Shown here: one piece after another, positions 55,187 to 64,000 of the stretch
How positions within the stretch are numbered: position 1 is the stretch's first letter
Layout: every line of letters begins with the position of its first letter
Origin: Anaerocolumna jejuensis DSM 15929
GTDB lineage: Bacteria > Bacillota > Clostridia > Lachnospirales > Lachnospiraceae
NCBI RefSeq assembly: GCF_900142215.1
Contig: NZ_FRAC01000009.1
Coordinates: 342,443-406,442 of the forward strand
Direction of reading: 5' to 3'
DNA length: 64,000 nucleotides
Translations under genes and position numbers: made by a program
Notes under the pieces: generated by a model
The model's database searches: none
What the model was told of the DNA's origin: nothing
The model's input: the letters and a program-made list of their open reading frames with translations, nothing else

Positions 55187-55336
55187 ATGAAAAAGAATAA
55201 ACCAACAATTACAAAAGAAACGCAGAAGGAACGAAAGGAACGAGTTTCCTCCGGCGTTAAATATCGTTCGACCGTTTTTGAAAACAAGAAAAAACGGGAG
55301 AAATACAAATATGACTATAATGAGGAAATAAAATGA
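55187..55336 (+). CDS. 49-residue highly charged basic protein in the rtcB operon
   Basis: Starts at ATG 55187, seven bases after TAGGAG; an upstream in-frame ATG at 55142 is repeat-derived. The protein is one-third Lys/Arg with many Glu (KETQKERKERVSSG, FENKKKREKYKYDYNEE), suggesting an RNA-binding or disordered peptide. Its stop overlaps the ATPase start as ATGA, so translation is coupled. I recognise no family. Confidence 0.6.
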   Translation: MKKNKPTITKETQKERKERVSSGVKYRSTVFENKKKREKYKYDYNEEIK

Positions 55337-56385
55337 ATATACCATTAAGTGTGAATCAAACTGAACTACTGGATGTATTGCTGAATGTGGCTATCATCCG
55401 TCCCGTCTTTATCTGGGGTGCTCCGGGAATTGGTAAATCCTCAATTGTGGAAAACTTTGCCGAGTCACTCGGGCTGCCATGCGTATCGCTCCTGGGCAGC
55501 CAGCTTGCACCAGAGGACATAATCGGTGTACCGCAGATTATCGACGGTAAAAGTGTGTTCTGCCCTCCCCGGATGATTGCGAGAGAAGAACCTTATTGCC
55601 TGTTTCTTGATGAGCTCAACGCTTGTTCTCAAGAAGTGCAAAAGGCTTTTTACAGCCTGATACATGACCGGCGTATCGGCGAATATTTTTTACCGAAGGG
55701 TTCCATTATCATTGGCGCAGGAAACCGTGCCCAGGACAACGCAATTGTTAAGCCCATGTCCTCCGCTTTGATCAACCGTATGTTTCATGTGGAGTTGATT
55801 GCCTCTCATCGTGACTGGCTTGCCTGGGCAGGTCAAAACGGTATTCATCCGTACATAATCGAGTACATCGGTTTACGCCCGGATCATCTCTGGAAGCAGC
55901 CACCCAAAACTGAAGAACCGTTTTCCACCCCACGTTCATGGCATATGTTGTCCGATGCTATTTATAGTTACGGAGACAATATAACCGAAAAACAATTGGA
56001 GATTCTGGTCTCCGGCTGTCTATCGCCTCATCATGCGGCTCAGTTCCGTGCTTTCGTTAAGCAAATCCGCAACCGCTATGCTCTTTCCGCTATATTCAAT
56101 GGTGAGCAGAAGTGGCCAGGTGCTCCCGAGGACAGGGATGCACTCTATTTTCTGGCCCAGAGCTTTAAGGCCAGACTTATTAAGGAATTGCCGTCCGACA
56201 AAAATAATCTTTCCGGCACGACCCAGGATTTAGCTTTCAGGTCGAAAGCGTTGATGAAGGATTTGGCAAATATCAGCCTTGAAATCGCGCAGATGACAGT
56301 ATCCGCAGAGGATGACAACGCTCTGCCCGATTGGTTTGTTGTTGAGATCATTCGGGATTTGCCCAGACTGGCGGTGAAGAAATAA
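55333..56385 (+). CDS. MoxR-type AAA+ ATPase
   Basis: A 350-residue AAA+ protein: Walker A GAPGIGKSS near residue 30, Walker B CLFLDELNACSQE near residue 90, sensor-1 type GAGNRAQDNAIVKPMSSAL with the following Arg as likely finger. MoxR ATPases act as chaperones that remodel or load cofactors into partner VWA proteins, and such a protein is encoded next, sharing one base of the stop/start (TAATG). Confidence 0.9.
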   Translation: MNIPLSVNQTELLDVLLNVAIIRPVFIWGAPGIGKSSIVENFAESLGLPCVSLLGSQLAPEDIIGVPQIIDGKSVFCPPRMIAREEPYCLFLDELNACSQEVQKAFYSLIHDRRIGEYFLPKGSIIIGAGNRAQDNAIVKPMSSALINRMFHVELIASHRDWLAWAGQNGIHPYIIEYIGLRPDHLWKQPPKTEEPFSTPRSWHMLSDAIYSYGDNITEKQLEILVSGCLSPHHAAQFRAFVKQIRNRYALSAIFNGEQKWPGAPEDRDALYFLAQSFKARLIKELPSDKNNLSGTTQDLAFRSKALMKDLANISLEIAQMTVSAEDDNALPDWFVVEIIRDLPRLAVKK

Positions 56386-58187
56386 TGTCAAAAGCAAAGC
56401 AGCGTCAAAAAGATATGTACGATATTGCTGCGCAGAAATTCAATAAAGGATATTCGCTGGTAGATAATCACCCCTTATTTTATCCGTTGATGCAGAAAGC
56501 ATCTGTACGCAGGGATGAAAGTAATAATTATCCGGAAGACGGGCTTGCTATTGTAACAAATGACGGGTATATCTTGTGCAACCCCAAACGCCGGGCTGAG
56601 CCGGAGCAGTGGGCGCGTGTGCTGGCTCATTGCCTGCTGCATTTAGCCATGGAGCATTTTCAGGTGAAAGAGCAGCCAGCCATATGGAACATGGCCTGCG
56701 ACTGTGTGGTTGAAAAATTTTTGAATGATTTAAAGTTTGGTTCGCCTTTCTATACCACTTCACTCCCTGCTGGGATTCACGATGAAGAGCATCTATACCT
56801 GCGGTTACTGGAAGCATCGGATAAAGCACCCTACTCCGGGTTTGGCACAGCAGGCGAAAAAGTTCAGGATATACTCTTTCAAAATGAAAGCCGGTACCGC
56901 CGTTACGGCAAGGCGCCTATTTGGTCGAAATTGTTCGCGGTGGGCCTTTCCGCTGCTGTTCGCAGTGCAGTAAGCGTAGCGTCTGGTGAACAGGAAACTC
57001 TTTCCGCCAGCCTCACTGAATCTGTTAACAGCAAAGCCTACCGTGCCAAGCAATGGTTCATTTCCAGTTACCCCCTTCTGGGTGCCATTGCTGCGAATTT
57101 CAAATTGATTGAGGACTATCAAATCTGTCAGCGCATGGAAATCACCATCGCGGCAATTTCACCGGCTCTGTCCGAGATTTATATCAATCCGTCCTATCTT
57201 CTGGATGCCGAAGAAATTCGCTTCGTTATGGCGCATGAATTCTTACATGCCGCGCTCCGGCACGATTCGCGTCAGGAATGGCGGGACGCCTATCTTTGGA
57301 ACGTAGCCTGCGATTATGTAATCAATCAGTGGCTGACCGAAATGGAAGTTGGCGAACGTCCGGATGGGCTTTTATACGATGAGCAGTTCAAAGGCATGAA
57401 TGCTGAGGCGATATATGACCGTATCGTCACTGATATGCGTACCTACCGCAAACTGGCCACATTGCGGGGCGTGGGACTCGGAGATATTCTGCCTGGTCAG
57501 CACAGCTCTTACACTGATGTGGATTTAGACGCCTTTTATCGCCGTGCCTTAGCCCAGGGACTTTCCTATCATCAGGAACAGGCCCGCGGATACCTGCCTG
57601 AAGGCTTAATTGAAGAAATCAGAGCCTTATCCCATCCGCCTATTCCATGGGATGTGGAGTTAGCACGCTGGTTTGACGAGCAATTTACCCCCATTGAAAA
57701 AATGCGTTCCTATGCCCGCCCCAGCCGCCGCCAATCATCCACTCCTGACATCCCCCGCCCTAACTGGGCTGTTTCTCAAGCGGCGATGGATGGCCGAACA
57801 TTCGGCGTGGTGCTGGATACATCCGGCTCCATGGAACGAGGATTACTGGCCACGGCACTAGGTGCCATAGCCAGTTACAGCATGACTCGGGATGTCCCGG
57901 CGGTGCGTGTAGTATTCTGCGACGCCGAGGCTTACGACGGAGGTTACATGAGACCGGAAGACATCGCTGGAACCGTGAAGATAAAAGGCCGCGGTGGTAC
58001 GGTCCTTCAGCCGGGCATTGATTTACTTGAAAAAGCTGAGGATTTCCCAAAAGAAGCGCCGATTTTGATTATTACAGACGGCTATTGCGATAAAGTGATT
58101 CTCCACGGCAGGGAACACGCGTTTTTGATGCCGCAGGGAGCAAATCTGCCATTTGTCCCGAAGGGAAAAGTATTTAGAATGAGATAA
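56385..58187 (+). CDS. DUF2201-like putative metallopeptidase with VWA domain
   Basis: A 600-residue protein. An N-terminal half has a metallopeptidase-like HCLLHLAMEHF near residue 84 and WNMACDCVVEKFL; a second copy has HEFLHAALRHD near residue 284 and WNVACDYVINQWL. Only the second keeps the zinc-protease HExxH. The C-terminal VWA domain (about 480-600) has a MIDAS-type DTSGSMERG and IIITDGYCD. It is the natural partner of the MoxR ATPase. The target substrate is unknown. Confidence 0.85.
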   Translation: MSKAKQRQKDMYDIAAQKFNKGYSLVDNHPLFYPLMQKASVRRDESNNYPEDGLAIVTNDGYILCNPKRRAEPEQWARVLAHCLLHLAMEHFQVKEQPAIWNMACDCVVEKFLNDLKFGSPFYTTSLPAGIHDEEHLYLRLLEASDKAPYSGFGTAGEKVQDILFQNESRYRRYGKAPIWSKLFAVGLSAAVRSAVSVASGEQETLSASLTESVNSKAYRAKQWFISSYPLLGAIAANFKLIEDYQICQRMEITIAAISPALSEIYINPSYLLDAEEIRFVMAHEFLHAALRHDSRQEWRDAYLWNVACDYVINQWLTEMEVGERPDGLLYDEQFKGMNAEAIYDRIVTDMRTYRKLATLRGVGLGDILPGQHSSYTDVDLDAFYRRALAQGLSYHQEQARGYLPEGLIEEIRALSHPPIPWDVELARWFDEQFTPIEKMRSYARPSRRQSSTPDIPRPNWAVSQAAMDGRTFGVVLDTSGSMERGLLATALGAIASYSMTRDVPAVRVVFCDAEAYDGGYMRPEDIAGTVKIKGRGGTVLQPGIDLLEKAEDFPKEAPILIITDGYCDKVILHGREHAFLMPQGANLPFVPKGKVFRMR

Positions 58188-58192
58188 ATATG

Positions 58193-59161
58193 TTATTTTA
58201 TACCTAATAATGAATCTATCTCAAGCCAGTGTTCCGTCAGCCAAAGCATTTCATCTTTGAAACGCTTTGGGATTTCGTCACATTCCTTAAAAAATTCCGG
58301 CTGTATCCACCATGGTATTTCAATGCACCACGTAAGCCGCAAAGCGTCCGCTATATCAGGCAAAGTCAACGCTGAATGCTGTGAATAGCCTTCAAGGAAA
58401 GCATATACCTTTTCGAGGTTCATTCTATTGCCTTCTAATGCAAAAGAAAGTATCGCTCTTCCTATATCATGCCAAATATAACTGTAGCAATTGCGGTCAA
58501 AATCAACGACAGCGGATACGCAATCCTCATCGAACAGGATATTGCCGGAGTGAAAATCCTCATGAGCGAATCCTTTGGGAAGCTTATCAAAAAATTCGGC
58601 GCTAAGCTGCTTCATAATCGGCTCCAGTGCAAGGAGAGCTTTCCGATATTCAATAGGAGTGTCCGGCGAGCATTTCAACATACGGGAGTTAAAATTTTTC
58701 CATAATAAATCCATCGTATAACCACCAAAAACAGGCAGGTTCTTGTCCGAATGCGCTGACAATTGTGAAAACCCTCTGTGCATTACAGCACAGGTACTTC
58801 CAAGACTGCGCATTTGGGCTATTGAGATTGTGTCGGAGGTTTCTGTCTTCCCTGAGCAAAAATCCATGACCATATAGGCTGTTTCGTCATCCAGCCAACG
58901 AATTACACGGTCTCCGCTCTGCCAGAGAAACGGACAAGGAACGCCGTTTTTTTCAAGGCTAATCTGCCGCTGCAGCCTGGACTCGATTAACTCAATACTC
59001 TCTCTGCGAAACCGCTTCGTGCTGTATTGTTTGACCAGCAATTCGCCTTTTTCGGTAGAAATCCTCCATTTCTGATTCAGCAGTCCACCTGTTATCGAAG
59101 TCATTTGATTGAAAGTTATCCCATAACTTTCAATCAAATCAGCTATAATTTTATCTTCCAT
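58193..59161 (-). CDS. Aminoglycoside phosphotransferase-family kinase (second)
   Basis: A 322-residue APH/choline-kinase-like protein, convergent with the VWA gene. Catalytic loop FAHEDFHSGNILFDED near residue 205 and metal Asp in SAVVDFDRN. N-lobe Lys in ELLVKQYST. ATG 59161-59159 follows AGAGG; the longer frame starts outside a ribosome site. HSK2/CotS-like roles are possible; the substrate is unknown. Confidence 0.8.
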   Translation of the reverse strand: MEDKIIADLIESYGITFNQMTSITGGLLNQKWRISTEKGELLVKQYSTKRFRRESIELIESRLQRQISLEKNGVPCPFLWQSGDRVIRWLDDETAYMVMDFCSGKTETSDTISIAQMRSLGSTCAVMHRGFSQLSAHSDKNLPVFGGYTMDLLWKNFNSRMLKCSPDTPIEYRKALLALEPIMKQLSAEFFDKLPKGFAHEDFHSGNILFDEDCVSAVVDFDRNCYSYIWHDIGRAILSFALEGNRMNLEKVYAFLEGYSQHSALTLPDIADALRLTWCIEIPWWIQPEFFKECDEIPKRFKDEMLWLTEHWLEIDSLLGIK

Positions 59162-59473
59162 GTAATAACCTCTCGAAACAAATATAAACAATTATGAGTT
59201 TCCAATATTAAACAATATGTATCATATTAAGATTGTAATATTATACCATATCATCGTCAACAAAAAGTAATTAAAATATCACTTTAATTTTTATTCACTG
59301 CCTTCATTACCATCAAAAACTTACCTCAAATCATTTTATTTATCATTGCTTCCAATACCAATAGGCCTTTACTGAGTTTGGTTATTACCTGAACTTATAG
59401 TCGTGCACAATGTGCAAAATTACGTTCAGCTATAAAATCTCAATAGAAAGGTGGAAGCCATTTATACCACTTA

Positions 59474-59499
59474 AGCCTGCCCCTAGAAAAGGGCAGGCT
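59474..59499. terminator. Hairpin downstream of the GMC gene
   Basis: A 9-bp stem AGCCTGCCC/GGGCAGGCT with a CTAGAAAA-type loop lies 148 bases after the GMC stop. A T-run is lacking, so it is only probable. Confidence 0.5.
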
Positions 59500-59646
59500 A
59501 GAATATAACTTCCATTTGATTTATTCAATTGTCTGATATATCCGTATGCCATTAAATCTGTTGCAAGACTCATTACAAATATTCCCTTGTGTTGCTCTGT
59601 TATACTCACCGCAACACATAATTTACAGTATTTGGCAAGTTCATAG

Positions 59647-61389
59647 TTATTCTTTACAATCAAAATTCTCAACCAGCTCCTCATCGGTTACCACACATGG
59701 ATTCATATCATTCTTAATGAATCTTACTGCATTCAGGCCAGTTATCTGTACGGGCAGGGTGTTGTTTCCATCCTGCAAAATAGGGGAAATTGATAGATCC
59801 GCAACTTTAAGATTTTTGGTTCCAAAGACATTCAGGAAACCATCAACAACTCCCTCCTGAATATTACTTCCCATCCTGCACTGCCCGCCAAAGTGGGCTG
59901 TATTACCATAAGAAGCTCTTACAAACTTAGCAAGCTGTCTTCGTTTTTCTGCTTCACAAGGTATTTCAAATATTTTTTCTGAAGGATATACCACTTTGTA
60001 GATTCCGTCTGGATCAATTTGGCGGGCCCTGTTCATAATGTTATATACCTCAATATATCGGTCGATCATAAAATTTAAGTCATTGCCATCAGGATCAGAC
60101 AAAGGATTAAGGTTAAGAGACGGATAAGCCTCCGGGTCACTGTGTGCTATCATAATGGTACCATTGCTTTTAGGGGTAAGGTCATAAATACTGATGCCCA
60201 TGACATTGCTGGGTTTTGCCGGGTCAAATGCCCAGTTATTTTGAACTACTACCGCAGCAGGAACACTTGACGGTGCCACAGTGCTATATATTTGGAGTCG
60301 TCGGCCTCCAGTTGGTCCTTCGCCTTTAAAAGCACCCAATGGAAATGGCAGATCCGGGTCCGCATCAATTAATGCCTGGAGCCGTGATGTTTCTACTTCT
60401 ATTCCCATACCGGCAATAAAATGTGTTATAAAATTGTGGCCAACATTTGGACTCTCTACTAATGTTGATATACCTGCTTTAGCCAAATCATCAGATTTTC
60501 CTATTCCCGAACGCTGCAGAATGAGAGAAGAAAAGTTACCTGCTGATAAAACTATGCCCTTTCTTGCAAAAGCCTTTTGTGATACTCCGTTACGGACAAA
60601 ATTAACACCAACTGCAATATTTTGTCTTTCTTTCCGGAAAAATATAATATTATTTACAGTTGTTTTCGCCAATATTACCAGGTCCCTGCCATCAACTCCG
60701 TACTCATCAGGGCAAAATTGGTTGCCTTGTGTTACAATTTCTTCATTTAAATATCCGGTTGCAGTAGATGAACGTACAAACCTGTCATCTTCTTTTTTAT
60801 TCAATATCTGTGATTTGTAAAAAGTGCAATCTCTTATACCTGTATTATAGTCTTCGACAATTGGGATATTCAAAACATCTGATGTTGCGTTAGCCAAAAT
60901 AGTTGTCAGGCCGTTCTTCGGAATCATTTGCTGTCTGACAAAAATCGGACCTCTTCTCCCACGTTCATCCTGATCTTGCGTATTCCCGGTATACGTTTCA
61001 TTCTTTATAAATAAAGGTCTGAGACTGTTATAGTTCCATTGAGGGCCAAAGGTGCCGCCAATCTCATCATAATACTTTTTGCTTCCGCGCACAGCATACA
61101 TTGCATTATGCTCAGAGCTTCCCCCGATTGTCCGGCCGCTTGATATTCTGAGCTGCCGATTTCCTATGGTAGGCTCAAGTTTTGTAAGCATATTAAAGGA
61201 AAACTTATTATCGGCATTAAAGACACCGGCTCCGACATTGCTAGCACCGCTTAGTTCCTTCGTCATATTCGTTCCTGCCTCAAGGACAAGTGCACTGGTG
61301 CATTTATCATCCGTTAGTTCCTTTGCAATTATTCCCCCGGCAGTACCTGCACCAATAATGATATAATCATATATCTTTTTATATGACAT
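59647..61389 (-). CDS. GMC-family (glucose-methanol-choline) oxidoreductase
   Basis: A 580-residue flavoprotein. FAD-binding IIIGAGTAGGIIAKEL at residues 11-26, the GMC signature SSGRTIGGSSEHNAMYAVRG near residue 85, and the C-terminal NTAHFGGQCRMGSN with the catalytic His and NTLPVQITGLNAVRF. GMC enzymes oxidise alcohols, with O2 or a quinone as acceptor. Such a gene is unusual in an anaerobic Firmicute and may be horizontally gained. ATG 61389-61387 follows AAAGG. An IS element ends 156 bases upstream. Confidence 0.85.
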   Translation of the reverse strand: MSYKKIYDYIIIGAGTAGGIIAKELTDDKCTSALVLEAGTNMTKELSGASNVGAGVFNADNKFSFNMLTKLEPTIGNRQLRISSGRTIGGSSEHNAMYAVRGSKKYYDEIGGTFGPQWNYNSLRPLFIKNETYTGNTQDQDERGRRGPIFVRQQMIPKNGLTTILANATSDVLNIPIVEDYNTGIRDCTFYKSQILNKKEDDRFVRSSTATGYLNEEIVTQGNQFCPDEYGVDGRDLVILAKTTVNNIIFFRKERQNIAVGVNFVRNGVSQKAFARKGIVLSAGNFSSLILQRSGIGKSDDLAKAGISTLVESPNVGHNFITHFIAGMGIEVETSRLQALIDADPDLPFPLGAFKGEGPTGGRRLQIYSTVAPSSVPAAVVVQNNWAFDPAKPSNVMGISIYDLTPKSNGTIMIAHSDPEAYPSLNLNPLSDPDGNDLNFMIDRYIEVYNIMNRARQIDPDGIYKVVYPSEKIFEIPCEAEKRRQLAKFVRASYGNTAHFGGQCRMGSNIQEGVVDGFLNVFGTKNLKVADLSISPILQDGNNTLPVQITGLNAVRFIKNDMNPCVVTDEELVENFDCKE

Positions 61390-61545
61390 CTTATCATACC
61401 TTTCTATTGTTTTTAGAGGTTTAAACCCCACTATATTTGTATGATAAAATGTATCGCTTTGTTACATAATAATACATATTTCGACATCTTGCATCTATGC
61501 AATAATTCATATTGTACCAGCGTATTCTTTTAACTTTCTATCTAG

Positions 61546-62750
61546 GGAAACGCTGATTAATACAGCTTTGTAGCATCTCCTTTACTAATTCTTAAGATTT
61601 TTAAGATTTTAAAGGCCCATTTGCCTTCCTGTCACCTATAATTTTGCATTTTCAAGCTCATACCCTTGAAAATGGGCGCAGTTATGCCATGCAAAAATCT
61701 TTGGCTCGCCCGGCACGGTAGCACATAACGAGGTTTGCACTGGCAAACAACATATAGAATCGGTTCAGATTTTTCTTGATTCCACGGTATACTGTCTTTC
61801 TATATCCGAACTGATTTTTTACAATCAGATATGGATGCTCAACTCTTGCACGTGTGGATGATTTCCGGTTTTCTATCTGCTTATCCCAGTTGATTCCTTG
61901 ATAACTGTCAGGAACCTTTATACTGGATGGTCTGACATTAGTACGGAGTTCAACCATTGATAAATGCTCATTTTCCGTGAATTCGATACGTTTAGTGGCT
62001 CCGGCATAACCGGAGTCTCCCTAAACTACTTCGTCATCTTCCCTGATAAGTTTTGATGTTTCTACAATGTCGTGTACATTTGCGGACGTTCCTGTTATTG
62101 TATGAACATAACCACTGCCAGCGTCAATGCCAGAATGAACCTTCATTCCGAAATACCATTCGTTTCCCTTTTTAGTCTGGTGCATTTCAGGGTCACGCTT
62201 TCCATCCTGATTTTTGGTGGATTTTGGTGCTGCAATAAGGGTCGCATCCACAACGGTTCCACCGTGCATAATGAGCCCGGCTTTATCAAGACGTTCTTTG
62301 ACATCATTGAATAATTTTTCGCCAAGATTGTTTTTCTCAATTAGATGCCTGAAATGTAATAAGGTTGTTGCATCAGGTACCTGCTCATTTAAAAAATCGA
62401 TATGCATAAAGGTTCTCATAGCATAGCTGTCGTAAATCTCATCTTCAATGCCTGCATCAGAAAGGTTGAACCAGTTCTGCATAAGATACATGCGGAGCAT
62501 GACCTCGATATCTCTTGGCGGACGTCCGCGTTTTCCAGAAGGATGGTATGGACGAATCATATCAATCCAGTATGACCATGGAATGATTTCATCCATTGCT
62601 TCCAGAAATTCTTCCCGCTTGGTCTTTCGTTTTCTATTTGAATATTCAATGTCACTAAATGTCTGTTGTTTCATGGTATACACACCTTTCGTTTGATAAC
62701 ATAATTATATCAGAAATCTGGGGACTTTGCTTGATTAAATCAGCGTTTCC
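61546..62750. mobile_element. IS5-type insertion sequence, complete ends
   Basis: 1205 bases bounded by 13-base inverted repeats GGAAACGCTGATT (61546-61558) and AATCAGCGTTTCC (62738-62750), flanked by the 4-base target duplication CTAG at 61542-61545 and 62751-62754. CTAG fits the YTAR target of the IS5 group. The intact ends and duplication show a recent or well-preserved insertion. Confidence 0.9.
61682..62674 (-). pseudogene. IS5-family DDE transposase, interrupted by a stop codon
   Basis: About 330 codons. The N-terminal DUF772 region (WSYWIDMIRPYHPSGKRGRP) and the DDE core are visible: VVDATLIAAPKS (first Asp), then EVV-stop-GDSGYAGATK where the family has EVVYGDSGY, so a Tyr codon has become TAG near 62021-62023, then ELRTNVRPSS and RARVEHPYLIVKNQFGY (Glu region). 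The rest is in frame to the end. A single reversion would restore it, so the damage is recent. Confidence 0.9.
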
Positions 62751-62865
62751 CTAGCTCCCCATTTATAGAAAAATTCGTTCACTTCAGGGAAACCTTGTCC
62801 ACTATGCCTTATATATGATTTTTATTCGTCCTTCAGCAATTAGAATACACCCATGCTTGGCGAAC

Positions 62866-62907
62866 AAAAAAATGGTAAGATAGCCACTTATTCTATCTTA
62901 CCATTTT
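62866..62907 (-). terminator. Terminator of the lysozyme-like gene
   Basis: On the minus strand AAAATGGTAAGATAG/CTATCTTACCATTTT is a 15-bp perfect stem followed by seven T. It ends just before the gene at 62916. Confidence 0.92.
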
Positions 62908-62915
62908 CGCTTAAA

Positions 62916-63539
62916 TTAAAAAGGTATGTCTTTGAATCCTGTTAATTTCACTGGATTTATTATACTACCATCATTATCAGATAGACTGGTATGATTATTA
63001 ATCGTTGCAAACATTCCAGTGTACCCTGCTGTAGCCCATAATCTTTTTTCGGATGGACTATTTAAAGCATATCCACCTGTTCTAGTAGTTCCATAGGTTG
63101 CTTTTCCTCCCATATATCCAGTCATGTAGCCGTCATTAAGAGCTTTTACAGAATCGGATAAGTCATCGTCTCCTGTGCCTGTACCATAAGCCCATGCAAC
63201 ATGTTTATATCCGGCTATTAGTAAATGTGCGTATGCAGTAACTCCATTTACGACATCACTAAAGCTCACTCTTTTTCCCGGTACTGTACCCTTAGGATCC
63301 TTATAACCACTATATTCAAGTATTGAATCCATATTTCCAGGGTTAAACCTGCTACTAAACTCGGTTAAACTCCAGCCCATCTCGAAGCCCCATTGAGCCA
63401 ATACTAATGCTACTGAAATAGTCCCAGAGTAAGAGTTTCTAAAGCTTTGATAGGAAACCCATTTAGCTAAGGATAGTACGGGATATTTTGTACCATTTGA
63501 AGTTATAGTTCCATTAACAAAATCATCAATATTTGACAT
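62916..63539 (-). CDS. Putative glucosaminidase/lysozyme-like protein
   Basis: A 207-residue protein. ALVLAQWGFEMGWSLTEFSS followed by RFNPGN resembles the ALxxAQxxxEtG...NNpGN signature of glucosaminidase-type muramidases; the C-terminal part is Gly/Tyr/Thr-rich. There is no signal peptide, so it may be a phage-like endolysin or released otherwise. ATG 63539-63537 follows AAAGGAG; the longer frame to 63629 is hydrophobic and lacks a site. Confidence in the function is low. Confidence 0.5.
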   Translation of the reverse strand: MSNIDDFVNGTITSNGTKYPVLSLAKWVSYQSFRNSYSGTISVALVLAQWGFEMGWSLTEFSSRFNPGNMDSILEYSGYKDPKGTVPGKRVSFSDVVNGVTAYAHLLIAGYKHVAWAYGTGTGDDDLSDSVKALNDGYMTGYMGGKATYGTTRTGGYALNSPSEKRLWATAGYTGMFATINNHTSLSDNDGSIINPVKLTGFKDIPF

Positions 63540-63777
63540 TACTATTCTCCTTTTATTTTTATTAAACAAATCCGTCGACGATTTTGTTTTCAATATATAA
63601 AGAGAAAATAATATTAATAATGTAAACAAATAAATTGAATATATTTGTACTATAGTATATAATTTACATGTAAAATATTGTATTGATGTTATACTTGCAT
63701 AGCATCAAGTAGTTGAATTTATAAGAAAGGAAAAGTATGATATCTAACTTTTTTAAATATCATGCAATGTAATTATT

Positions 63778-64000
63778 GTGAATAAAAAGAAATTGTATTT
63801 AGTGATTGTTATATCTGTTGTATTTTTTTGTATACTATTGTCTAGTTATATATATATTGCCAAGCACAATACTAATCCAATAAGAGCTCAAGGTGCTTCA
63901 AAATACGGAAAACTTTTAATTTCTCCTAAAACTTCTGAAAAACAATATAGATTAGATGAAATTTCTTCATTCGGAAATAAAGGAGATTATGTATTTGAAG
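63778..64000 (+). CDS. Membrane-anchored protein, partial at the window edge
   Basis: GTG 63778 begins a frame with a basic start, one membrane segment (about residues 7-26) and an extracytoplasmic domain (KYGKLLISPKTSEKQYRLD) that runs off the window. No good ribosome site is visible directly before it; a 12-codon open frame starting at ATG 63737 with AAGGAAAA ends eight bases upstream, so translational coupling is possible. The family cannot be recognised from this fragment. Confidence 0.5.
   Translation, partial: MNKKKLYLVIVISVVFFCILLSSYIYIAKHNTNPIRAQGASKYGKLLISPKTSEKQYRLDEISSFGNKGDYVFE

Noticed and set aside
55142..55336. Longer form of the small basic protein starting in the repeat
   Set aside because: The first 15 codons are the palindromic repeat itself, while ATG 55187 has TAGGAG at the correct distance.
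59430..59573. Short minus-strand frame of 47 codons downstream of the GMC gene
   Set aside because: The ribosome site is poor, a stable hairpin lies within the frame, and the sequence matches no family.

Overview
The window reads as chromosomal DNA of a low-GC anaerobic Firmicute, most likely Lachnospiraceae (Clostridium cluster XIVa; inference). The support is indirect: strong AGGAGG-type ribosome sites, a YesM/YesN-LplABC sugar locus, a fused SecDF, sporulation-type YtaF, BspA-type leucine-rich repeats, an alpha-amylase with starch-binding modules and a Thr/Pro linker, and a clostridial-looking fructose-asparagine locus. No rRNA, tRNA or CRISPR array was seen.

Layout. 1-10 kb: the edge of an AAC(3)-type acetyltransferase gene, an AlkD-like DNA glycosylase, a small Cys-rich protein, two overlapping SDR genes, an ArsB/SLC13-type permease, a PiT phosphate transporter, SecDF and YtaF. 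10-11.5 kb: a flavin-reductase-like protein and a MarR regulator that share a clear operator motif. 11.5-18.5 kb: a fra-type (fructose-asparagine) catabolic island with GntR regulator, Dcu-type transporter, kinase and two nearly identical deglycase genes, plus a cupin-like protein and a HAD phosphatase. 18.8-22.7 kb: OmpR-type two-component system with a propeller lipoprotein, preceded by tandem hairpin repeats. 23-36 kb: accessory genes (BtrH-like, GyrI-like, AraC, APH-like kinase, HxlR and its probable target, nitroreductase plus old-yellow-enzyme pair with a Crp-type regulator, M23 peptidase plus LRR protein, MATE pump). 36-41 kb: small unknowns, thymidylate synthase, a lipoprotein, a zinc-ribbon duplicated-domain protein and a broken alpha/beta hydrolase. 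41-52.5 kb: starch and oligosaccharide use (AraC regulator, GH13 amylase, YesMN-LplABC) ending in a decayed GH31 gene.

53-58 kb holds the most interesting region: a promoter, a 24-codon leader peptide and two terminators precede rtcB (RNA ligase), a 49-residue basic protein, a MoxR-type AAA+ ATPase and a DUF2201-like metallopeptidase/VWA protein. All four genes are tightly packed and the last three are overlapped. This looks like an attenuation-controlled RNA-repair or stress operon. The leader peptide is dominated by Asn and Tyr codons, which suggests a link to tRNA integrity (inference).

58-64 kb: an APH-like kinase, a GMC oxidoreductase, an IS5-type element with intact ends and target duplication but a transposase broken by a stop codon, a lysozyme-like protein, and the start of a membrane-anchored protein cut by the window edge.
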